Shown in pieces: positions 17,651 through 25,370 of a stretch of DNA of 57,438 nt; the first letter of the stretch is position 1, and every line of letters starts with the position of its first letter. The notes under the pieces were generated by a model. The model saw nothing but the letters and a program-made list of their open reading frames with translations, was not told where the DNA came from and searched no databases. Source of the DNA: Firmicutes bacterium CAG:882 (GTDB taxonomy: Bacteria; Bacillota; Clostridia; Lachnospirales; Lachnospiraceae); the NCBI GenBank assembly GCA_000435595.1, contig FR895384.1, forward strand, positions 1 to 57,438, given 5' to 3'. The translations under genes were made by a program, and so were the position numbers.

Positions 17651-18091
17651 ATGACGATTGAAGGAATTAAGAATGCTGTAAGTACTGTTACAGCGGGTGC
17701 TTCGACGAATGTCACGAAGCAGCAGTCTGTTACCGAGACAAAGGAAGTCAGTGTACAGAACAATAAGCAGGCGGCAGATGCAGGAAATACATCAGCTGCA
17801 GGAAAGAATAACTCACAGGTTAAGGACAACGGAGCACAGGAGGAAAGCCGGGAGCAGGAGTACCAGATAAGCGAGAAGGCACTCAAGCAGAGAATCTCCG
17901 ACATCAACCGTAAGCTTAACAACAACACGATTGCAGAGTTCGGATATCACGATGATACCAACAGAGTAACAATTAAGATAGTGGACAAGGATACCAAGGA
18001 GACAATCAAGGAGATTCCTCCTGAGAAGACTCTTGACCTTATAGCTAAGGCATGGGAACTTGCAGGTATTCTTGTGGACGAACGAAGATAG
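17651..18091 (+). CDS. flaG: FlaG-family flagellar protein
   Basis: 146 residues. The first 75 or so are low-complexity (Thr, Gln, Asn, Lys) and likely disordered. The C-terminal half, LNNNTIAEFGYHDDTNRVTIKIVDKDTKETIKEIPPEKTLDLIAKAWELAGILVDE (key parts VTIKIVD and IPPEKTLDL), is the FlaG domain. Its role is linked to filament length control or capping. GGAGGTG lies 7 bases before the ATG at 17651; the frame open from 17621 is not supported. It overlaps no neighbour and ends 13 bases before fliD. Confidence 0.85.
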   Translation: MTIEGIKNAVSTVTAGASTNVTKQQSVTETKEVSVQNNKQAADAGNTSAAGKNNSQVKDNGAQEESREQEYQISEKALKQRISDINRKLNNNTIAEFGYHDDTNRVTIKIVDKDTKETIKEIPPEKTLDLIAKAWELAGILVDERR

Positions 18092-18104
18092 GGAGGGAAA
18101 AGAT

Positions 18105-20264
18105 ATGGCGATAAGAGTCAGCGGACTTATATCAGGACTTGATACAGATTCGATTGTTCAGGAACTTGTGTCGGCATATTCGACCAAGAAGGATAAATAT
18201 GTCAAGGCTCAGACGAAGCTTGAATGGAAGATGGATGCATGGAAGAGCATGAACAGCAAGATATACGGCTTCTACACATCAAGCTTATCGGGAATGAGAC
18301 TGTCAAGTGCGTACAGCCTTAAGTCAAGTACGGTTTCCAACAGCAGTGCTGCCAAGGTGACTGCGTCATCTACAGCAGTTAACGGCACGCAGAAGCTTAA
18401 GGTTAAGCAGCTTGCCTCATCAGGATATATGACGGGCGGAGAGGTTAAGACAACGAAGGGTTCCAAGGTTGAGGGCGGAACTCTTTTAAGTGATATGGGA
18501 ATCAGTGCCGGAAGCAAGCTGCAGGTGAATAACACTGAGGTTACAGTAACCTCCGACATGACTATGAATACATTCGTTGCGGCACTCAAGGATGCGGGTG
18601 TCAGTGCCAACTTCGATGAGAACAACCAGAGAATATTTATCAATTCAACCAAGTCGGGAGAAGAGGGAGAGTTCACCATCACTGCCAATAACGCAGACGG
18701 ACTCGGCGCACTTCAGTCACTTGGGATATTCGCAGTTAAGGATGTCGATGGCAATGAGACTGCCGATATGGCTAAGTATCGTGAGCTTGCCAAGAACGGA
18801 ACAGGTGAGCAGCAGAGCATAGCGGCTGCGATTGTTGCGGCAGTTGATAAGACAACATCTTATGATTCTGCACAGCTTGCGGCATACAACAGCACAATCT
18901 CCGCATACAATCAGAATCTTTCAACAGCTTCGAAGTATGAGAACAATCAGGCTGTGGTCAAGAATTATGAGGAGCAGCAGGCTGCGATTGAAAAGCATAA
19001 GGATAAGCTTGACGATTACAGAGCGCTTCTTGTGAAGGAGCAGAAGACTGTCACCAACGATGACGGCAATGAGGAGACGGTCGATGTACAGTATACGGAT
19101 GCCGAGCTTGCAGACATGAAGCAGTATATCAAGGACAATAACGGCACAAGCGATATGGATATAGCCGATAAGATGGTTAAGTATCAGGAGATTCTTGATG
19201 CCAAGGCATCACTTGATGAGTTTGATACAGCCAATGCATTTGTCAGTGAAGCTGCCAACACCGCAGCATATAATGATGCCAAGACGTATGTCGATGACAC
19301 TGATAATCAGACAGCATACAATGATGCTAAGGCTTACATAGAGAATACGTCGAACATCATAGCTTATAATGAGGCGAAGACAGCAGTAAGTTCTTCATCT
19401 GCAGCTTCATTTACATCCGACGCGGCGAGAATAAGCGGTAAGGATTCTATTATAGAACTCAACGGGGCCACATTCACAAGCAGCACAGGTACATTCTCAA
19501 TTAACGGATTGTCAATCACCGCAACGCAGGTTACAGGCAACGAGGAAGTAAGCATAACAACTTCGACCGACACACAGGCTATATACGATAAGATTAAGAG
19601 CTTCCTCGGAAAGTACAATGAGCTTATCACTGCTATGGATACGGCTTACAATGCAGCATCGGCAGGAGATTATGAGCCGCTCACAGACGATGAGAAGGAG
19701 GATATGACCGATTCCCAAATAGAGAAGTGGGAGACTAAGATTAAGGATTCGCTTCTCCGTCGTGACAGCACTCTGGGCAATGCATCCTCGTCGATGAAGA
19801 GCATTATGAGCAGAAGTTTTGAGATTAATGGCAAGACATATTCACTTAATACATTCGGTATCAATACGCTGGGATATTTTTCAGCAGATACGAATGAGAG
19901 AGGTTGTCTTCACATAGACGGAGATGCTGATGACAGTAACACATCGGGTAATGCAGATAAGCTCATGGCTGCAATAAATGAAGACCCTGAGGCTGTGACT
20001 TCATTCTTCCAGCAGTTGTCCAATACATTGTATGACGATCTCACCAAGAGAATGGCATCTTCAAGCGTCAGCAGTATCTACACGATATATAATGACAAGC
20101 AGATGTCGAGTGAGTACAGCGATTACAAGGATAAGATAAGCAAGTGGGAGGACAAGCTCGATTATTATGAGGAGTACTATTACAAGAAGTTCTCCGCAAT
20201 GGAGACGGCACTCTCCAAGCTTCAGTCTTCAACATCGTCGCTTTCCAACCTTTTAGGTTCATGA
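18105..20264 (+). CDS. fliD: FliD, filament cap protein
   Basis: Filament-capping hook-associated protein 2, which folds secreted flagellin at the tip. 719 residues, longer than many FliD. The N-terminus IRVSGLISGLDTDSIVQEL is the FliD_N signature. Coiled C-terminal DYKDKISKWEDKLDYYEEYYYKKFSAMETALSKLQS is FliD_C. In the middle (about residues 388-431) lie near-tandem 16-residue repeats starting AYNDAKTY / AYNDAKAY / AYNEAKTA. The ATG at 18105 follows GGGAGGG. The frame open from 18060 runs back into flaG. Confidence 0.93.
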   Translation: MAIRVSGLISGLDTDSIVQELVSAYSTKKDKYVKAQTKLEWKMDAWKSMNSKIYGFYTSSLSGMRLSSAYSLKSSTVSNSSAAKVTASSTAVNGTQKLKVKQLASSGYMTGGEVKTTKGSKVEGGTLLSDMGISAGSKLQVNNTEVTVTSDMTMNTFVAALKDAGVSANFDENNQRIFINSTKSGEEGEFTITANNADGLGALQSLGIFAVKDVDGNETADMAKYRELAKNGTGEQQSIAAAIVAAVDKTTSYDSAQLAAYNSTISAYNQNLSTASKYENNQAVVKNYEEQQAAIEKHKDKLDDYRALLVKEQKTVTNDDGNEETVDVQYTDAELADMKQYIKDNNGTSDMDIADKMVKYQEILDAKASLDEFDTANAFVSEAANTAAYNDAKTYVDDTDNQTAYNDAKAYIENTSNIIAYNEAKTAVSSSSAASFTSDAARISGKDSIIELNGATFTSSTGTFSINGLSITATQVTGNEEVSITTSTDTQAIYDKIKSFLGKYNELITAMDTAYNAASAGDYEPLTDDEKEDMTDSQIEKWETKIKDSLLRRDSTLGNASSSMKSIMSRSFEINGKTYSLNTFGINTLGYFSADTNERGCLHIDGDADDSNTSGNADKLMAAINEDPEAVTSFFQQLSNTLYDDLTKRMASSSVSSIYTIYNDKQMSSEYSDYKDKISKWEDKLDYYEEYYYKKFSAMETALSKLQSSTSSLSNLLGS

Positions 20265-20269
20265 TGTGC

Positions 20270-20298
20270 TTTACATTGCGGCTATAATTTGATAAAAT
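20270..20298 (+). promoter_or_regulatory. Putative sigma-A promoter of fliS
   Basis: TTTACA at 20270-20275, a 17-base spacer and TAAAAT at 20293-20298, about 78 bases before fliS. It would allow fliS and the following chaperone to be made apart from fliD. Consensus match only. Confidence 0.4.
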
Positions 20299-20314
20299 AC
20301 ATAAGTAATTACAT

Positions 20315-20347
20315 TACAGCCCGTTATGCGAGATATAGCGGGCTGTA
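20315..20347 (+). other. Leader hairpin upstream of fliS
   Basis: A perfect 9-bp stem TACAGCCCG (20315-20323) with CGGGCTGTA (20339-20347). No T-tract follows on the plus strand, so it is not an obvious terminator. It lies in the presumed 5' leader of fliS, 29 bases before the start. Confidence 0.5.
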
Positions 20348-20375
20348 TGGTGCATAAAAGAGGAGGTCACACGGT

Positions 20376-20759
20376 ATGAATACACCGGCAGGATATCAGC
20401 AGTACGAGAAGAGCAAGATTCTCACGGCATCACCTGCAGAGCTTACACTTATGCTGTATGAGGGCGCAATCAAGTTCGCCAATATAGCGGTTATGGCTAT
20501 TGAGAAGGGAGATGTTGAGAAGGCTCATAACAATATTCGTAAGGTTGAGAGAATCATAGAGGAGTTTCAGGTTACACTTAACCACAAGTATCCTGTTGCC
20601 AAGGATTTCGATGAAGTGTATAAGTATCTTCAGCAGAGACTTCTTGAGGCGAATATCAAGAAGGACAAGGTGATTATGGAGGAAGTCTTGAGACATCTTA
20701 GAACCATGCGAGATACATGGAAGGATGTAATGAGACTTGCCAAGACACAGACAAAGTAG
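20376..20759 (+). CDS. fliS: FliS, flagellin export chaperone
   Basis: 127 residues, all helical. It carries the FliS signature YEKSKILTASPAELTLMLYEGAIKFANIA and a C-terminal VLRHLRTMRDTWKDVMRLAK. FliS binds the flagellin C-terminus in the cytoplasm and prevents early polymerisation. GAGGAGG precedes the ATG. It follows fliD in the usual order. Confidence 0.93.
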   Translation: MNTPAGYQQYEKSKILTASPAELTLMLYEGAIKFANIAVMAIEKGDVEKAHNNIRKVERIIEEFQVTLNHKYPVAKDFDEVYKYLQQRLLEANIKKDKVIMEEVLRHLRTMRDTWKDVMRLAKTQTK

Positions 20760-20784
20760 AGCCGCTCAGAAAGTGAGGAACTGC

Positions 20785-21264
20785 ATGGGCATAACAGAGA
20801 GCTACATAACAATACTTGATGAGAGCCTTGATAAGAAGATAGAGCTTCTTGATACACTCAATGCACTCAATGTACAGCAGACGGAGCTTCTCGACAGAGA
20901 GAAGTTCGACGAGGAAGGCTTTCACGGACTGAATGAGAAGAAGGCGGAGCTTATTGACAAGCTCAATGCTATGGACGACGGCTTTCAGCTTATATATGAT
21001 AAGGTGAAGGGCGAGCTTGAAGGTAATCGTGACAGATACGCTGAGCAGATTAAGATGCTTCAGGGTAAGATATCACAGATTATGGAGAAGAGCAATCACC
21101 TGATGGCGGAGGAGCAGCGTAATAAGGAACGCATCAAGAATAAATTCACCGCACGCCGCAAAGAAATCAGCAGTGTAAAGAAGAACAGCCGGTATGCGGC
21201 GAATTATTATAAGACCATGAATAAGGTGACGACTGAGCCGGTATTCATGGATAAGAAAAAGTAA
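20785..21264 (+). CDS. FliT/FlgN-like flagellar chaperone
   Basis: 159 residues, nearly all charged coiled-coil (SYITILDESLDKKIELLDTLNAL, EKKAELIDKLNAMDDGFQL), ending in a basic tail with RYAANYYKTMNK. Position after fliS is that of fliT, the FliD chaperone. The sequence pattern is closer to the general FlgN-type export chaperones, so I leave the symbol empty. The ATG at 20785 has GTGAGGA upstream. The frame open from 20737 overlaps fliS without a ribosome site. Confidence 0.75.
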   Translation: MGITESYITILDESLDKKIELLDTLNALNVQQTELLDREKFDEEGFHGLNEKKAELIDKLNAMDDGFQLIYDKVKGELEGNRDRYAEQIKMLQGKISQIMEKSNHLMAEEQRNKERIKNKFTARRKEISSVKKNSRYAANYYKTMNKVTTEPVFMDKKK

Positions 21265-21293
21265 ATTTTTTTAAAAAAGATATTATTCGGATA

Positions 21294-21320
21294 TAAAGTT
21301 ATGGGACTTGCATCCGATAT
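21294..21320 (+). promoter_or_regulatory. Sigma-D promoter of flagellin gene
   Basis: TAAA at 21294-21297, a spacer of exactly 15 bases and TCCGATAT at 21313-21320, one mismatch from the -10 consensus GCCGATAT. About 105 bases upstream of the flagellin start. Confidence 0.85.
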
Positions 21321-21330
21321 AATATACAGA

Positions 21331-21425
21331 AGGTAAGAAATATTTACCAACTTGGGAATCTTAAGATTCCTACAACAATTACATATCGGCATGGATGCCG
21401 ATTAATATTCAAGGAGGAATATATT
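21331..21425 (+). promoter_or_regulatory. Flagellin mRNA leader with candidate CsrA sites
   Basis: Three small hairpins are visible: GGTAA/TTACC (21332-21348), the palindrome GGAATCTTAAGATTCC (21355-21370) and ATCGGC-ATGGAT-GCCGAT (21385-21402). The last presents GGA in its loop, the usual CsrA target. The ribosome site AAGGAGGAAT (21411-21420) holds two more GGA motifs. Two spaced sites, one covering the ribosome site, are the known layout of the Bacillus hag leader. fliW and csrA lie 4 kb upstream. CsrA binding here is inference. Confidence 0.65.
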
Positions 21426-22238
21426 ATGGTAGTACAGCACAATCTTACAGCGATGAACGCTAACAGACAGTTGGGCATCACAACTAGCGCACAGGCTAAG
21501 TCATCTGAGAAGTTATCTTCCGGATACAGAATCAACAGAGCAGGCGATGACGCAGCAGGTCTTTCCATTTCCGAGAAGATGAGAAGCCAGATCAGAGGTC
21601 TTAACAAGGCATCTGACAATGCAGCAGATGGTGTATCTCTTATCCAGACAGCAGAAGGTGCTCTTAACGAGTCACACTCCATTCTTCAGAGAATGAACGA
21701 GCTCGCTACACAGGCTGCTAACGATACCAACACAACTGTTGATAGAAATGCTATCCAGGCAGAGGTTGATGCCCTCACATCTGAGATCGACAGAATCCAG
21801 TCTACAACACAGTTCAACACAATGAACTTAATCGATGGTACTTTCACAAGCAAGAACCTTCAGGTTGGTGCTCTCAGCGGACAGACAATTCAGATTTCCA
21901 TCAGCAAGATGGATGCAGCTAGCATTGGTGTAAGCGGTCTTAGTGTTTCTGGAAACGTAGCAGCTGGTAAGTCTATGTCAGCTATTCAGAAGGCTATTGA
22001 GAGTATTTCTACTCAGAGATCAGCTCTTGGTGCTCTTCAGAACAGACTTGAGCATACAATAGCTAACCTTGACACAACATCTGAGAACACATCTTCAGCT
22101 GAGTCACGTATCCGTGATGTTGATATGGCTGAGGAGATGGTTGAGTACAGCAAGAACAACATCCTTGCTCAGGCTGGACAGTCTATGCTTGCACAGGCTA
22201 ATCAGTCAACACAGGGCGTTCTTTCCTTACTTGGCTAA
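21426..22238 (+). CDS. hag: Flagellin
   Basis: The filament subunit, 270 residues. It has conserved N-terminal (VVQHNLTAMNANRQLGITTS, SSGYRINRAGDDAAGLSISEKM) and C-terminal (SRIRDVDMAEEMVEYSKNNILAQAGQSMLAQANQ) coiled ends around a very short variable region (about residues 140-185). Serine and threonine are plentiful there (SGQTIQISISKMDAASIGVSGLSVSG), and these could be O-glycosylation sites. A strong AAGGAGGAAT ribosome site and a codon use unlike its neighbours (many CT-ending codons) fit very high expression. The large glycosyltransferase island follows directly. Confidence 0.97.
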   Translation: MVVQHNLTAMNANRQLGITTSAQAKSSEKLSSGYRINRAGDDAAGLSISEKMRSQIRGLNKASDNAADGVSLIQTAEGALNESHSILQRMNELATQAANDTNTTVDRNAIQAEVDALTSEIDRIQSTTQFNTMNLIDGTFTSKNLQVGALSGQTIQISISKMDAASIGVSGLSVSGNVAAGKSMSAIQKAIESISTQRSALGALQNRLEHTIANLDTTSENTSSAESRIRDVDMAEEMVEYSKNNILAQAGQSMLAQANQSTQGVLSLLG

Positions 22239-22264
22239 TCAGTTGTAAGACAACTATCATGAGT

Positions 22265-22296
22265 AAAGACCGGTGGTTTCACCGGTCTTTATTTTT
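22265..22296 (+). terminator. Flagellin terminator
   Basis: An 11-bp perfect stem AAAGACCGGTG (22265-22275... right arm CACCGGTCTTT ending 22290) with a 4-base loop, then ATTTTT. It is 27 bases after the flagellin stop. Confidence 0.93.
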
Positions 22297-22315
22297 GCGT
22301 CATGGGATTCGGGTG

Positions 22316-22433
22316 CCAAAACATGCTGATTAAATTTATAAATGTATGATGTGTTATATTTATTCTTATCAGCTTAGTTGTACGAATAAATATAACACAT
22401 CATACACAAGAGGGTTTATCGGGCATGTTTTGG
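22316..22433 (+). repeat. Element C: nested inverted repeat
   Basis: Inner stem: 23 bp perfect (22343-22365 with 22384-22406) around an 18-base loop. Outer stem: CCAAAACATGC (22316-22326) with GCATGTTTTGG (22423-22433). The inner arm shares the core ATGTGTTAT(A/G)TTTAT with element B. With the two terminators on either side it accounts for nearly the whole gap 22239-22521. Confidence 0.8.
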
Positions 22434-22467
22434 AATTCTAATCTTTATGGAAATTTCTCATTCAAAA

Positions 22468-22501
22468 AATTCTACTGTTACATATATGCAACAGTAGAAT
22501 T
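22468..22501 (-). terminator. Leftward terminator of the cgeB-like operon
   Basis: AATTCTACTGTT (22468-22479) with AACAGTAGAATT (22490-22501), 12 bp perfect, 10-base loop. On the minus strand it is followed by a run of T. It ends the leftward pair of genes at 22522-23955. Confidence 0.75.
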
Positions 22502-22521
22502 GAATAAGTCGACATAATTAT

Positions 22522-22770
22522 TTAGTTATTTTTTAAGAACTTTTCAGCTTCATGGTATTCTTCAAGAGATACACCGAGGGTATCACAAGCTTCTTCGAGG
22601 GATACGTTCTTTTTAGACATATAGTTATTTATTAAGATATTTTGTTTGATTTTTTGTCCTTCGTTGCGCCCGTCATTGTGTCCTTCATTATATCCAATCT
22701 GATATTCAGCGGCTCTCAGTTTCTTTTCTTCCTCTTCCTCTTCCTGGTTATATTCTAATATGCTGATCAT
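22522..22770 (-). CDS. Small Glu-rich protein like the tail of Rpn/YhgA-type nucleases
   Basis: 82 residues: a run of six glutamates, then GYNEGHNDGRNEG, then NNYMSKKNVSLEEACDTLGVSLEEYHEAEKFL. This resembles the C-terminal tail of Rpn/PD-(D/E)XK transposase-like proteins, without the nuclease domain. The gene is not plain debris: GGAGG lies 5 bases before the ATG at 22770, and it follows the upstream cgeB-like gene by 24 bases with a terminator behind it. Family link by tail pattern only; function unknown. Confidence 0.6.
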   Translation of the reverse strand: MISILEYNQEEEEEEKKLRAAEYQIGYNEGHNDGRNEGQKIKQNILINNYMSKKNVSLEEACDTLGVSLEEYHEAEKFLKNN

Positions 22771-22794
22771 TTCCACCTCCGACAGATTTATATT

Positions 22795-23955
22795 TCAATC
22801 AAGTACACTTAGCATCTCATTTATTCTGTGCTGTATCGTATGCTTTTCCTGCATGAGTTTGTATCCGTTTATTGCGATGCGCAGGCGCGCATCCTCATGC
22901 TTCAGATAATAATCTGATTTTTCCAAGAGTTCTTCCACCGAGTGGAAGGCTTCGATATCCCTTCCTATGGTAAAAAGTTCATCCATTTCAGGCTGATAAT
23001 TAGACAGACAGAAGCCGCCGCATGCCATGATATCATACACGCGCTGCGGAATGCCGGATTCTATGGATGGAAGAGTAATGTTGAGGTTAATCTTGCTGCA
23101 ATAGAATATCTTACTCATATCCGTGTTGTAATCCACACGGCCATGGCAGTTGACGTTGATAAGCGAAGGATTGTGGGTGTCTCCTGTGTATAAGTCAACG
23201 GAATGATTCTCGGCAAGTGCGTTGAGGAGTGTGACACGGTCTATCTCGGCGAGCTTGCGCGTGAGAAAAAGCAGCCCAAGAAATTCATTGATGCTGAGAT
23301 TGGTTGTGTTCCAGTCGGCAGCACTCAACGTGTCGAAGATATTCTTCACAGCATGATCTGACAGAGATGGCCATGACTTCGGTTCGCTCCAGTTGCGCAG
23401 ATGTGTGATAAGATAGTGCTTCAGTTCCAGCTGTGTCAGTTCATCAAGGTAAGCGATATATGAATTATAGGCATTTTCCTGATAGAGTGTGCCTATGAAC
23501 GAAATATCGGATGAAAACCTGCTTATTTCATCGTCCTTGAGATCTATAGCACCGACTCTTGTGGGATAAGCTGCCATAGGAAGGTAATATACATTCGCAT
23601 TATAGAGCGACTTAAGGCGGAGATATTCTTGTTTGTCAAAGACAAAGGCATAGTTGTTGTCATATTCTAATTCCTTGCAGAACAGGGAGGTGAGCGGTGA
23701 GTCGTAGGTCCATGATATATAAGGTATACCGTAGGAATGAGTGACCTCCGATACCATCGGAATGAATAGATACGATATTACATAGTCAGGCTTTTCTTTT
23801 TCAATGGAATCAGCAATTATGGTTCTATGGGATTCATCCGGGTTGATTGGGTCAGGTTCTATTCCGTTCACAAGAGCGACTGTGTGCCCCATTTCAATAA
23901 GTGCAAGCGCTAAGTCACTTATGGACTTGGCGGCGACAACATATAGGAATTTCAT
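22795..23955 (-). CDS. CgeB-like glycosyltransferase 1
   Basis: 386 residues of the CgeB-type family (GT-B fold, C-terminal Glyco_trans_1_2-like domain). Marks shared with the paralogues in this window: ISWTYDSP near residue 105, FIGTLY near 175, and SKINLNITLPSIESGIPQRVYDIMACGGFCLSNYQPE (key SKINLN and DIMACGG) near 310. It probably transfers a sugar to flagellin or to a growing glycan; donor unknown. It is the only family member on the minus strand. AAAGGAAG precedes the ATG. It is co-transcribed with the small gene behind it. Confidence 0.85.
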   Translation of the reverse strand: MKFLYVVAAKSISDLALALIEMGHTVALVNGIEPDPINPDESHRTIIADSIEKEKPDYVISYLFIPMVSEVTHSYGIPYISWTYDSPLTSLFCKELEYDNNYAFVFDKQEYLRLKSLYNANVYYLPMAAYPTRVGAIDLKDDEISRFSSDISFIGTLYQENAYNSYIAYLDELTQLELKHYLITHLRNWSEPKSWPSLSDHAVKNIFDTLSAADWNTTNLSINEFLGLLFLTRKLAEIDRVTLLNALAENHSVDLYTGDTHNPSLINVNCHGRVDYNTDMSKIFYCSKINLNITLPSIESGIPQRVYDIMACGGFCLSNYQPEMDELFTIGRDIEAFHSVEELLEKSDYYLKHEDARLRIAINGYKLMQEKHTIQHRINEMLSVLD

Positions 23956-23980
23956 GAAGTGGTATCTTCCTTTCGTAAGT

Positions 23981-24189
23981 TGTGATATAATATAATTATA
24001 TTATTGTCATAATAATTACGATTTCTCCGTCCTTCGGACTCCCGAAATCGCAACAGGCATTCGCATTCCATATGTTCAGCTTTGCTGAACGATATTATAT
24101 GCTCATGTCTGTTTGTCCATCTAATATAAATGCTGTTTTGGCTGCAAGTAGCCACACCGCATTTCTATTGATGGACTTATTATATCACA
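23981..24189 (+). repeat. Element D: nested inverted repeat between divergent transferase genes
   Basis: Outer stem TGTGATATAATA (23981-23992) with TATTATATCACA (24178-24189). Inside are an 18-bp palindrome (23987-24004), a hairpin with GATTTC/GAAATC around GTCC-TTC-GGAC (about 24020-24050), GTTCAGC-TTT-GCTGAAC (about 24074-24090) and AATGC..GCATT around GGCT/AGCC (about 24129-24163). It fills the whole 257-base divergent gap, so promoters of both genes must lie in or beside it. Confidence 0.65.
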
Positions 24190-24212
24190 TCTATCGAAAG
24201 GATGCCAAGTCA

Positions 24213-25370
24213 ATGAACATCATATATGCAGACTGGAATTGCTTTGGAGGACGGGATATTCTTGAAGCGCTTTCGGATATGGAATATCAGATTCATATAA
24301 TCGGGTTGTCCAAAAGTGCAAGATATGGACAGGATACTGAGTACACGGACAGGCTGGTGAACTGCATTAAGGACAAAAATGCTGATTTGGTTATTTCCTT
24401 TAATTATTATCCGAGTATATCTGAGGCATGTATGAGAACAGGAATCAGGTATTTTGCTTGGATATATGACAGCCCGTATGTAAAAGTGTATGATAGAAGC
24501 ATAGTAAATAATGTTAATTATATCGGAACCTTTGACAGCTTTACCGCGGACGAGCTTAATGGCAAGGGTGTCACGACAGTCCATTATGTCCCACTAGCGG
24601 TCAACTCAAAGAGGCTTGAAAGGTATGCAGCGGAGCAGTATGGAAAAGAATGGCATGAGGTGTCATTTGTCGGTTCGCTGTATAATGATAAGAACAAGTT
24701 TTATGAAAGACTGTATGAAGCGGGAAGGGATATGCAACTGATTGGTTATCTTGACGCTGTGATAGATGCGCAGAGACAGTTATGCAGTGTGAATATTCTC
24801 GATGAGAGCCTAAGTGATGACGTTGTCACCAGAATTGGAAATGTTATGCCGTATAAAATAGCCGACGGCAGTCTGACAAGTGAACGGAGAGTGTATGCGG
24901 ATTACTATCTGGCACCAAGGGTTACTTTCCTTGACAGGCAGGAGATTATCACGCGGCTGGCAGACAGGCACAGCGTGGATTACTATACATATACGGACTA
25001 TAAGCTTGGAAAAGCACATAACCGCGGAAAAGTTGATTATTATGAGGAAATGCCTATGGTATTCGCCTATTCTAAAATCAATCTCAATATATCGCTTAGG
25101 AGCATAAGAACGGGAATACCGCTCAGAGCTATGGATATTATGGGAGTCGGAGGATTCCTTCTTACCAATTATCAGGCAGATATGTTCAGACATTTTGAGG
25201 CAGGAAAACATTTTGATTATTATACATCGGTTGATGAGGCGGTTGATAAGGTGGGGTATTATCTAAGCAATGACAGTGAAAGAAGCAGGATTGCGGCGGC
25301 GGCTTATGAGGAGATGAAGTTAAGACATACATATAATATAAGGCTTAAGGAGGTATTCGGACAATTATGA
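24213..25370 (+). CDS. CgeB-like glycosyltransferase 2
   Basis: 385 residues, paralogue of the preceding minus-strand gene. It has AWIYDSPYVKVY near residue 95, VSFVGSLYNDKN near 155 and SKINLNISLRSIRTGIPLRAMDIMGVGG near 290. The ATG at 24213 gives the family N-terminus MNIIYADWNCFGG; the longer frame from 24072 lies within the hairpin element. A ribosome site AAAGGA is present but spaced widely. Its stop overlaps the next start (ATGA), so the pair is translationally coupled. Confidence 0.85.
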   Translation: MNIIYADWNCFGGRDILEALSDMEYQIHIIGLSKSARYGQDTEYTDRLVNCIKDKNADLVISFNYYPSISEACMRTGIRYFAWIYDSPYVKVYDRSIVNNVNYIGTFDSFTADELNGKGVTTVHYVPLAVNSKRLERYAAEQYGKEWHEVSFVGSLYNDKNKFYERLYEAGRDMQLIGYLDAVIDAQRQLCSVNILDESLSDDVVTRIGNVMPYKIADGSLTSERRVYADYYLAPRVTFLDRQEIITRLADRHSVDYYTYTDYKLGKAHNRGKVDYYEEMPMVFAYSKINLNISLRSIRTGIPLRAMDIMGVGGFLLTNYQADMFRHFEAGKHFDYYTSVDEAVDKVGYYLSNDSERSRIAAAAYEEMKLRHTYNIRLKEVFGQL

